Source of the DNA: Granulicella pectinivorans
Lineage (GTDB): Bacteria > Acidobacteriota > Terriglobia > Terriglobales > Acidobacteriaceae
DNA: 64,000 nucleotides
Direction of reading: 5' to 3'
Assembly: GCF_900114625.1 (NCBI RefSeq)
Contig: NZ_FOZL01000001.1
Location: 2,914,001-2,978,000 of the forward strand
How positions within the stretch are numbered: position 1 is the first letter of the stretch; each line of letters starts with the position of its first letter. The notes below the pieces were generated by a model. It saw only the letters and a program-made list of their open reading frames with translations. It was not told where the DNA came from and did no database searches. The position numbers and the translations under genes were made by a program. Below are positions 54,370 through 62,280 of the stretch, piece by piece.

Positions 54370-56715
54370 TTACGACGCTGTCGTTCGGCGCACCGTGCGG
54401 ACCTGGAGGGACTTTTCTCCGTAGTATGGATGGCGTATATGGACGACTACATTGCCCGTACTTGTAGGTAGGCTACGCACCCAGATCGCGCCTACGGCAC
54501 CTGTCTCACGAAGGTCGAAGACGCTGTCTCCGATAAGACTGGCTGCGCCGGAGAGTTGCACCGTAATGCTCCCTGGGGCCGACGGGCGCGTGTTGCCGAA
54601 GGGATCTTCTACTCCAAAGGAGACACGCGTCGAATCGGATCCATTGGCGATCAGCACGGCGTCATCGGCCTTCAGCCAAAGCCGATCTTCGTTACGCCGG
54701 CCTGCCATGCTGCGAGTCATGACAACTTTGCCGTGGATGAGCCCCTCGATACGAAGGGTGGACGATGCGGCGCTTGTCCATGGCAGGTCGAGGATGAACG
54801 GTGGATACGCGAGATGAAGGTAGCCCTCCCGGTCCGGATGAAAGGAACCCGCAAACTGATCGTCGAGAAACAGGTTCAACTGTTCGCAGTTTGAGAAGAT
54901 CACCGGTTTATCGTCACCGCTTTGTGACGTGGCATCCCAGTAGAAGCTCGGCTCAATCACGGGTCTGATGGATGGGCTGACCTGGGAGAGATAGAACGCG
55001 GCACCAAGCTTGGGTATCCGGAAGGTGTCGACGACACCAGGACACTTCACCCCGTTGTACGCATTCATCGGGCTCGCATAATCGAAGGCGCACCACGCAA
55101 TGACACCGGCATTCCGAGGATCCTTAGCGGCCCGGTTGTGCGCCTGGGCGTGCAGCAAAGCCTGCGCACGCTGGTCCTCGGGTTTGCCCACACGACGATA
55201 CCTGCGCAAGAAGTTTTTCGCGGTGCCATAGGCATACTGGCCAACCGCTTCGGCGATCATGTAGGGCACGCCGTCGAGAGCCGGGTCGATCCCCACGCTG
55301 CCGTCCGGCTCCGCGTGATAGTCATCGAAGGCAAAGACATCTTCATGCCAATGTTGCTGCCAATCCTTTCGCGACGCAGGCGTCATGCTGCCTGATGTCT
55401 GACGTCCCGGATCGAGTCTCTTTGCCGCCTCGCGGGTACGCGTGTACAGCGCAGGGTCGTTCGCGGACTCGTTGATGCGTGTGCCCCAGATGACGATCGA
55501 TGGATGATGCCGATCGCGGCGAATCATCTCCTCCGTGTTGTGTACCGCGATGTCCTGCCAACTTTGGTCGCCGATATATTGCCATCCTGGAATCTCTTCC
55601 CATACGAGCAGGCCAAGCTCATCGCATGCATCCAAGAAGGCTGTCGACTGCGGATAGTGAGAACACCGCACGATATTGCAGTTCAAGCTGTGACGCAGGG
55701 AGTGCGCATCGAAACGCATCGCGCGTTCGGATGCTGCGAAGCCCACATAGGGGAAGAGTTCATGGCGATTCAGACCGAAGAGCCTGAGCTTGCGTCCATT
55801 CAGATAGAAGCCATCCAGCTTGAATTGAGCATCCCGAAAGCCGATGCGCAAAGACTGGGTATCGACCTGCTGCTGACCATGAAAGATCGCAATCTGCACA
55901 CGATACAGTTTCGGGTTGTCGACATCCCAAAGAACGATACCGGTGAGCTCGTCCAACACCATTTCGACAGGAGCCTTGCCGGGGATGGCCGCTGTTTTCA
56001 ACGACTGTCTAGTGACGACACGGGTCCCGTCGAGGAGTGTCGCAACGATCTCTAGCTCTTGCTCGACATCCGCATCGAGGTCGAACGCGATGTTGATCTT
56101 GGGGTGGGATGCGAGTACATCAACTGGAGAAGCTATCAGGTTACGAATCGCGATTCTGGGAATGGCACGCAGTTGCACACAGCCCGAAATGCCGCCGGGG
56201 AGGTAGTAGTCCACCGCCGAAGGCCCCTTGGGGGAGCCCGCCGGAGGAACATCGATCCAGCGCGCGTCCACCTCGAGGATAAGCTCGTTGTCACCTGCGC
56301 GCTGCCACTCCGTCACATCAACCTCGAAGGGAAGGAAGCCGCCTTCATGCACAGGAAATGCGTGGCCATTGAAGATCACCTTCGTCCTCGACATGGCGCG
56401 TTCACAGGAAAGGAAGAGGCGTTTGCCTTGAAAGCTCGCCGGGATGGTAAAGCTCTTGCTGTAGCTCCAGACGTGCTGCCAGGACTCCGCCTGCCACGCG
56501 TGCCAGGAGAGGGCTGCGACGCAATGAGGAAGCCTGATGGGGCTCTGGGGTGTGGCTCCCTCGCGATGAAGCGACCATCCGTCACTCAGAGCGACTGCGT
56601 CCGATCGGATCGCGGAAGAGCGCTTGACCTCTGCGCTGCCGGACTGCGGCCATGTTGCAAAAGCCGCCATCGTGGCCGCACTGCCTAGCGTAAAGGAGCG
56701 TCTATTCATGGGCAT
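54370..56715 (-). CDS. Tat-exported glycoside hydrolase family 2 enzyme
   Basis: 781 residues beginning MPMNRRSFTLGSAATMAAFA, a Tat signal. The GH2 order is complete: N-terminal sugar-binding jelly roll, immunoglobulin-like domain (about residues 195-300), and a TIM barrel with acid/base Glu near 416 (WGTRINES) and nucleophile Glu near 489 (PYMIAEAVGQ). C-terminal sandwich domains follow. Beta-galactosidase, beta-glucuronidase and beta-mannosidase all belong here; the exact activity is open. It is the first gene of the minus-strand cluster; 241 bases separate it from the TIM-barrel gene, so there may be a second promoter. Confidence 0.9.
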   Translation of the reverse strand: MPMNRRSFTLGSAATMAAFATWPQSGSAEVKRSSAIRSDAVALSDGWSLHREGATPQSPIRLPHCVAALSWHAWQAESWQHVWSYSKSFTIPASFQGKRLFLSCERAMSRTKVIFNGHAFPVHEGGFLPFEVDVTEWQRAGDNELILEVDARWIDVPPAGSPKGPSAVDYYLPGGISGCVQLRAIPRIAIRNLIASPVDVLASHPKINIAFDLDADVEQELEIVATLLDGTRVVTRQSLKTAAIPGKAPVEMVLDELTGIVLWDVDNPKLYRVQIAIFHGQQQVDTQSLRIGFRDAQFKLDGFYLNGRKLRLFGLNRHELFPYVGFAASERAMRFDAHSLRHSLNCNIVRCSHYPQSTAFLDACDELGLLVWEEIPGWQYIGDQSWQDIAVHNTEEMIRRDRHHPSIVIWGTRINESANDPALYTRTREAAKRLDPGRQTSGSMTPASRKDWQQHWHEDVFAFDDYHAEPDGSVGIDPALDGVPYMIAEAVGQYAYGTAKNFLRRYRRVGKPEDQRAQALLHAQAHNRAAKDPRNAGVIAWCAFDYASPMNAYNGVKCPGVVDTFRIPKLGAAFYLSQVSPSIRPVIEPSFYWDATSQSGDDKPVIFSNCEQLNLFLDDQFAGSFHPDREGYLHLAYPPFILDLPWTSAASSTLRIEGLIHGKVVMTRSMAGRRNEDRLWLKADDAVLIANGSDSTRVSFGVEDPFGNTRPSAPGSITVQLSGAASLIGDSVFDLRETGAVGAIWVRSLPTSTGNVVVHIRHPYYGEKSLQVRTVRRTTAS

Positions 56716-57094
56716 AAGAAGTTGCCATTGCGGTTGCTTTCAAGGGGCGTGTGAACGAGGAAGCAGAGGCACCCAGGCAATTGGAGAAGCACACGATGGG
56801 GCTTGGGACGACGCGTTTGGGTTGGAATGAGGCAAGCCCTAACTAAAGGCTTTCTTTTGCTGCACGAATCGCTGTGTGGGCCAGCGGAGAGCGGCGGCAA
56901 CAACACAGTTTTGAGGCGATCTGCATGAACGAGAGGCTATCTCGAAGCTTCTGCTTCGGTCAAGCCGGGGAGGAGGCCTCGCAGCGGAAGTCCGCGTGGA
57001 GTAAAGAGGACGGGGAACACGCCAACAGGCGGGGGCATCGTCTATCCTAGATACGTCGCCGGAGTCTTCGCGACAGATTTGGGGATGAACTGAA
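56716..57094. other. 379-base divergent intergenic region
   Basis: It separates the GH2 cluster (minus) from serC (plus). No supported gene, operator consensus or strong hairpin was found. Promoters for both directions must lie here. Confidence 0.4.
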
Positions 57095-58282
57095 TTGAAA
57101 GAGCAAGCTACTCGACCCGCACACCTACCGATCAACCCGCACTTCTCGTCAGGGCCATGTGCCAAACGGCCAGGGTGGTCGCTGTCTTCTTTGCATGACG
57201 CTCTGGTTGGACGCTCGCATCGCTCGAAGCGAGGGAAGGCGAAGCTGGAAGAGGTGATCGAACTCTCGCGTGAGATTCTCGGGATTCCGAGCGATTACCG
57301 GATCGGCATCGTCCCCGGCTCGGATACGGGCGCGATCGAAATGGCGCTCTGGTCGATGCTTGGAGCGCGCGGTGTCGATGTGCTGGCATGGGAGAGCTTC
57401 GGCAAGGAGTGGGTCACCGATATCACCAAGCAGCTTAAGCTTGAGGATGTGCGTGTCTTTGAGGCAGCCTATGGTGAACTCCCGAAGCTGGATCAGGCGG
57501 ATGCGGCCAGAGACATCGTTTTCACCTGGAATGGGACGACCTCGGGTGTCCGCGTCCCGAACGGCGACTGGATCTCCGAAGCACGCGAGGGCCTGACCTT
57601 CTGCGACGCCACCTCTGCCGTGTTCGCGATGGACATGCCATGGAAGCTGCTGGATGTCACTACGTGGTCGTGGCAAAAGGTGCTTGGAGGAGAAGGGGCG
57701 CATGGCATGATTGTTCTCAGCCCGCGCGCCGTCGAACGATTGACTTCCTACAAGCCGCCCCGGCCGCTGCCGAAGATCTTTCGCCTGGCGAAGGGAAGTG
57801 AACTGATCGAAGGCATCTTCAGCGGTGAGACGATCAACACGCCATCGATGCTGGCTGTCGAAGATGCTCTTGATGGTTTGCGCTGGGCTAAATCGATTGG
57901 CGGGCTCGACCAACTGATCGCACGATCGAAAGGAAACCTCAAGGCGATCTCCGACTGGCAGCAGGCAAGCTCCTGGGTTGCATTCCTTGCAACGGATCCC
58001 GCAACACGATCCTCGACCTCGATCTGCCTGGCGATCAAGGACCCCGACTTCCTGCAATGGGACAGCAAGAAGCAGGCCGCATTTCTTAAGTCCATGACCG
58101 GCTTGGTTGAAAAGGAAGGCGCCGGGTTCGACATTGCTTCCTACCGCGATGCTCCATTGGGCCTGCGAATCTGGGGTGGTGCCACGGTCGAGACGAGCGA
58201 CATCGCATGTCTCCTCGAGTGGCTCGACTATGCTTTCATCACGACGAAGAGCAGCATGTCCGATTCGCAGTCGGCGGTCTAA
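57095..58282 (+). CDS. serC: Phosphoserine aminotransferase
   Basis: 395 residues with a TTG start (GGGGA about 9 bases upstream). Class V PLP aminotransferase: [15 protein letters not shown] at the start, [43 protein letters not shown] and the PLP-binding Lys in [16 protein letters not shown]. This is the longer SerC type seen in alphaproteobacteria and archaea, not the E. coli type. It transfers an amino group from glutamate to 3-phosphohydroxypyruvate in serine synthesis. It is a housekeeping gene convergent with a TonB receptor. Confidence 0.93.
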   Translation: MKEQATRPAHLPINPHFSSGPCAKRPGWSLSSLHDALVGRSHRSKRGKAKLEEVIELSREILGIPSDYRIGIVPGSDTGAIEMALWSMLGARGVDVLAWESFGKEWVTDITKQLKLEDVRVFEAAYGELPKLDQADAARDIVFTWNGTTSGVRVPNGDWISEAREGLTFCDATSAVFAMDMPWKLLDVTTWSWQKVLGGEGAHGMIVLSPRAVERLTSYKPPRPLPKIFRLAKGSELIEGIFSGETINTPSMLAVEDALDGLRWAKSIGGLDQLIARSKGNLKAISDWQQASSWVAFLATDPATRSSTSICLAIKDPDFLQWDSKKQAAFLKSMTGLVEKEGAGFDIASYRDAPLGLRIWGGATVETSDIACLLEWLDYAFITTKSSMSDSQSAV

Positions 58283-58372
58283 ACCGGCCTCGCGAGGGTG
58301 TACCCCGCCATGCGTGCCAACGTGGGCGGTACGGTTCGTTGGTGACTCTGTTGTGGGTTGCTGCGTCGATTG

Positions 58373-58413
58373 AGTTTGTGTCACAGAGAAAGACGTTCTC
58401 TGTGACACAAACT
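58373..58413. repeat. Perfect 18-bp inverted repeat
   Basis: The arms at 58373-58390 and 58396-58413 are exact reverse complements (starting AGTTTGTGTCACAG) with a 5-base spacer. It lies 91 bases after serC in a 301-base convergent gap. No T-run follows on either strand. It may be a terminator, a palindromic repeat or a protein-binding site. Confidence 0.7.
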
Positions 58414-58528
58414 ATGTTCGATCCTGACCTCAGAACTAAATTTTAGCCACTACGAACACTCGACCTTTGGACTTGGGCCTGCGGATGCTTCGACTGCATC
58501 CCAGATTTGTAGAGCTATTGGAGACAGC

Positions 58529-58566
58529 AAATTGGGTCCGCCTCCAGATGGAAGCGGACCCAATTT
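58529..58566 (-). terminator. Hairpin after the fourth TonB receptor
   Basis: A 13-bp perfect stem (AAATTGGGTCCGC with GCGGACCCAATTT) around a 12-base loop, starting 17 bases after the receptor stop on the minus strand. The AT end of the stem gives a short T-run (TTT) in the transcript. Confidence 0.65.
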
Positions 58567-58583
58567 ATTGAAAATCAAACCAT

Positions 58584-61500
58584 TTAGAACTTGTACTTCA
58601 CTGCCAGCAAGATGGAGCGTTGCGTGTACTTGGCGTCCGTGATGCCGCGGTTGGTGTTGGAGACCTGCGAGGTGAAGGTCTTGTTGTCGGCGGTCTGCAG
58701 CTTTACCGACACAAGGTCGCTGGTGCTGAAGCCCGGTAGAGGATGGTTGAGGAAGTTGAACGCTGTGCCGCGCAGCTCGAGGGACTGGTGTTCGGTGACG
58801 TGGAAACTCTTGTAGATGCCAAGGTCCGAATCGAAGTAGGCAGGCGTGCTGAGGTAGGGAGCCTGACGGATGCCGACCTGACCAAGCTGCGGAGCGGTGA
58901 AGCAGTCGAGATTGACGTGCTGGTAGGCCTTCAGGTTCGAGTTGGGGTTGCAGGTGAGGATGGGGAGAACGGTGTTGGCGTTCGTTCCATAGTACGTTGC
59001 CGAGCCGATGGTGTGGCCGAGCGTCGTGTTCTGGATGGTGAGGCCCATGTTCTGGTTGGTGTTCGCCTGGAGGTTGCCACCGGCCTGCCAAGTGGTGGTT
59101 CCGGTGAGCGTCCATCCGTTGACGGCTCCCGCAGCAAGCTTGTTGCCGTGGATCGGGTTACCGAGATCGAACGCATAGGAGGTGTTGATGACGTGGGGGC
59201 GATCGATGTTGAGCACGCCGTAGTTGTTGCGCACGTTGAAGGCGTCGAGCGTGCTGCTGACGATGCCGAGGGACTTCGAGTAGGTGTAATTGGCGTTGAA
59301 GGTGATGCGTCCGGTCTGACGAACGAGGCTGAACTGGAGCCCGTTGTAGTTGGCGTATCCTGCGTGCGTGTTGACCGAGATCGCGTTCGTGCCGTAGCCG
59401 GCGTAGTAGGGGTAGTAGTCGGCGATATTGGCGACGTTTTCAGGATCGGTGGGAGCGGGTGCTCCGGTGACGGGATCGGCCTTGAAGAGGCCGCCGAAGG
59501 GGATTTTATTCTGGTTGACGAGAGCGGAGCCGCCCACGCCGGAGCCATTGCTCTGTCCGCCGAGGAGGATGTTCTGAGTCTGGTTGCCGACGTACGCGGC
59601 CTCGAAGAGCATGGCGCGTGTGAGTCGCTGCGAGATGGTCAGGTTATAAGCGTAAGTCACGCCGGTTTTGTCGTCCTGCTGGTCGGCTGCATAGACGCTC
59701 GAGGGAAGCGAGCCGAGGCTTGAGGCGTTCGCACCCAGGTTGCTGATCTCCTTGAGAGTGATGGCCTGATTGCCGTTGGAGTTGTAGGTCTTGACGCCGA
59801 GTGCGGTGGTGAGAGGCCCGGCGAAGTCGTTGTACTGATCGTTCCAGCGGTAGGCTGCCCAGCCGCCACGAATGACGGTACTGCCGTTGCCATGGACGTC
59901 GTAGGCCAGACCGAGACGCGGCTCGAAGAAGATGCTCTGGACGGGGGAACCGCCGATGGGAACGCTGGAGTCGATGGCGTGCCAGTAGACGCCGGGGTAG
60001 ACCTTTTTGGCGGCCACGTCTGCCGCGTAACGGCTGGGCTCCCAGACGGCGAGGCCGGTCCCGCTTGCATCCTGCCACCGGCCGAGGTGTTCGAGGCGAA
60101 GGCCGAGGTTGAGGGTGAGGTTCGATTTGATCTTCCAGTTGTCCAGCACATAACCGGCGCCGGTGTTGTAGTACATGTCGTCGATGGGGTTGGTGTTGTT
60201 CTGGCTGAATCCGCTGGTAATGCCGAGGAGGAAGTTGGCGAGGGGGTTGACTGTTCCGATCTTGAGACCGGTGATCTGATCGGTCTTCACGCCGCTGGCG
60301 TAGGAGAGGGAGCCATTGGTGTATCCATAGGTGCCCTGCTTGTTGCCGCCGCGGCTCCAAAAGCCGCCGACCTTGAAGGTGTGGGACTTATAGACGAAGG
60401 TGAAGTCGTCGGAGACGGAGGGTGCCTTCTTGATGGAGTTGTAGGTGCCGCCCTGCTGGAAGAGATCGGGTTGTGAGATATCGGGCAGGGTTCTCGCTCC
60501 GGGCGAGTTGATCGACGGAGCCATCAGGGACGCAGTGCTGTAGACCGTTCCGTAGGGATAGCCGATGGCGCTGTTGTACTCGGCCTTGAGGTTGGCTGCG
60601 GAGTATGGGTTATCAAGCCAGCCGTCGGAGACGCGGACTTCGTTGGTCGCCGAGGACGAGAAGATGTGGATGTAGCTTCCGCTGAGGACGTGCGAGTGGA
60701 CTGGGCTGATGAGCGGTCCGCCGGGGAAGGCTACGGCGTTGGCCGGGTTGTAATAGATGTGGGCGACGCTGGTCTCGGAGTCGCTGCCGTACTGGTAGCT
60801 GACGAAGAATTTGTTCTTGTCGCTGATGTTGTAATCGACGCGGCCGCGGTAGATGTAGCCGTTGTGGGAGTTGCTGGGCTGGAGGAAGTAGTTGTAGCCG
60901 GATGCGTTGGTGGAAGGATCGACGTTGGCAGCGGGGAAGAGCTTGAGGAGCGCGAGGGCACCGGGGTCCATGTACTGCGTGGGGATCTGGGTTCCGGCGA
61001 GCGCGGTCCCATCAGGGGCGAAGCCGCCGGTGAGAGGCTGGCAGAAGTCGTTCCCGGTGCTCTTGGCGCAGAGCGCTGCGTTGGCGGGATCGGAGAGCGA
61101 GAAGTTGCCGGCACGCATGGCTGGGGTAGGAACGTAGGAGGTGAGCGGTGAGGACGCAGGAAGGTTCTGGCGGAAGGCTTCGAAGCCGGCCCAGAAGATG
61201 AGCTTGCGGTTGTGGTTGAAGTTGGTGCCCGGGATAAGGATAGGACCGCCGACGCTTCCGCCGGGATAGTAGTACGAGGCGTCAGGACGCGCAGTGGGAG
61301 TGCTGCTGTGCTTGTCCTGCCAGGTGTTGGCGTTGAGAATACCGTTGCGTGCGTAGAAGTAGGCCTGACCGTGGAAGTCTGCACTTCCGGAGCGGCTGAT
61401 GACGTTGATGACGACGGGGCCCTGGGGCGAGTCGGCGCCGAAGTTGGAGCTTTGAACTTTGACCTCCTGGGTCATGTCGGGGTTGACGGATGCGATGGAC

Positions 61501-62177
61501 CAGCAAGCGCAGCCTGGATCGATGATGCTTGCGCCATCGAGGAGATAGGCGGTGCCGCCGCGGTAGGGTGCGCCGTTGGTGTTAAGACCGACGCCAACTG
61601 CGGAGCCGGATGAGCCGGTATCGGTAAAGTCGAAGCCGGTGCCGTTGCCGGTTCCGCTGGCGGTGGTGGTGACGCCAGGAAGGATCTTGAGGAGTTCGGA
61701 CATGTTGCGGCTCTGGATCGGAAGGCGCTCGATGTCCGCCGTGGAGAGCAGTGCGGAGCGCTCGCCGGAATCCTGCGGGGCGATGTAGTTGGCGCTGCTC
61801 TGAACAGTGACGGTCTCGTTGGCGGTACCTACTTCGAGCGCCAGATCGGTGAGGTCGCGGACGTCGCCGGGGTTGACGGCGATCTCGCCGCGCCTCAGAC
61901 TGCGGAAGCCGGTCGCGGAGATCTCAATGGTGTATGTGCCGGGGATAAGGCCGGCGAAGGTGAAAAAGCCCGCGGAGTTGCTATCGAGTTCCCGCTTGTC
62001 CTTCGAGGCGTTGTTGGTGAGGACGACGTGGGCACTGGAGACGAGGGCGCCGGTCGTATCCTGCACCTTGCCGGAGAGGCTGGCAGTGGTTTGTGCGAAC
62101 GCCGTGTGGACCATGGCAAGCAGGGCAACCAGAGGAGCGATGCGCCGCAGGATGGGGAATATTTTTATGAGTTTCAT
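58584..62177 (-). CDS. Oar-like TonB-dependent receptor with carboxypeptidase-regulatory domain
   Basis: About 1197 residues from ATG 62177, with AGAGG 7 bases upstream; upstream in-frame codons are not credible. The signal peptide ends near VHTAFAQ. The regulatory-like sandwich (ASLSGKVQDTTGALVSSAHV) and plug (IERLPIQSRNMSELLKILPG, YLLDGASIIDPGCACWS) are followed by a barrel ending ILLAVKYKF. The Cys-x-Cys in the plug is unusual for the family. It starts 103 bases after the GH31 gene on the same strand, so the two are probably coexpressed and the ligand may be a xyloglucan or alpha-glycoside. Confidence 0.9.
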   Translation of the reverse strand: MKLIKIFPILRRIAPLVALLAMVHTAFAQTTASLSGKVQDTTGALVSSAHVVLTNNASKDKRELDSNSAGFFTFAGLIPGTYTIEISATGFRSLRRGEIAVNPGDVRDLTDLALEVGTANETVTVQSSANYIAPQDSGERSALLSTADIERLPIQSRNMSELLKILPGVTTTASGTGNGTGFDFTDTGSSGSAVGVGLNTNGAPYRGGTAYLLDGASIIDPGCACWSIASVNPDMTQEVKVQSSNFGADSPQGPVVINVISRSGSADFHGQAYFYARNGILNANTWQDKHSSTPTARPDASYYYPGGSVGGPILIPGTNFNHNRKLIFWAGFEAFRQNLPASSPLTSYVPTPAMRAGNFSLSDPANAALCAKSTGNDFCQPLTGGFAPDGTALAGTQIPTQYMDPGALALLKLFPAANVDPSTNASGYNYFLQPSNSHNGYIYRGRVDYNISDKNKFFVSYQYGSDSETSVAHIYYNPANAVAFPGGPLISPVHSHVLSGSYIHIFSSSATNEVRVSDGWLDNPYSAANLKAEYNSAIGYPYGTVYSTASLMAPSINSPGARTLPDISQPDLFQQGGTYNSIKKAPSVSDDFTFVYKSHTFKVGGFWSRGGNKQGTYGYTNGSLSYASGVKTDQITGLKIGTVNPLANFLLGITSGFSQNNTNPIDDMYYNTGAGYVLDNWKIKSNLTLNLGLRLEHLGRWQDASGTGLAVWEPSRYAADVAAKKVYPGVYWHAIDSSVPIGGSPVQSIFFEPRLGLAYDVHGNGSTVIRGGWAAYRWNDQYNDFAGPLTTALGVKTYNSNGNQAITLKEISNLGANASSLGSLPSSVYAADQQDDKTGVTYAYNLTISQRLTRAMLFEAAYVGNQTQNILLGGQSNGSGVGGSALVNQNKIPFGGLFKADPVTGAPAPTDPENVANIADYYPYYAGYGTNAISVNTHAGYANYNGLQFSLVRQTGRITFNANYTYSKSLGIVSSTLDAFNVRNNYGVLNIDRPHVINTSYAFDLGNPIHGNKLAAGAVNGWTLTGTTTWQAGGNLQANTNQNMGLTIQNTTLGHTIGSATYYGTNANTVLPILTCNPNSNLKAYQHVNLDCFTAPQLGQVGIRQAPYLSTPAYFDSDLGIYKSFHVTEHQSLELRGTAFNFLNHPLPGFSTSDLVSVKLQTADNKTFTSQVSNTNRGITDAKYTQRSILLAVKYKF

Positions 62178-62280
62178 GAAACGGCCTCTTTCAAATGGAG
62201 TGCAGCGGTGTTGGTTGATCGTTCGTCGATAGGGATTTGGACACGCGTGGTGTTCTATGGGGGAAGTGTGGGGAGGAAGC

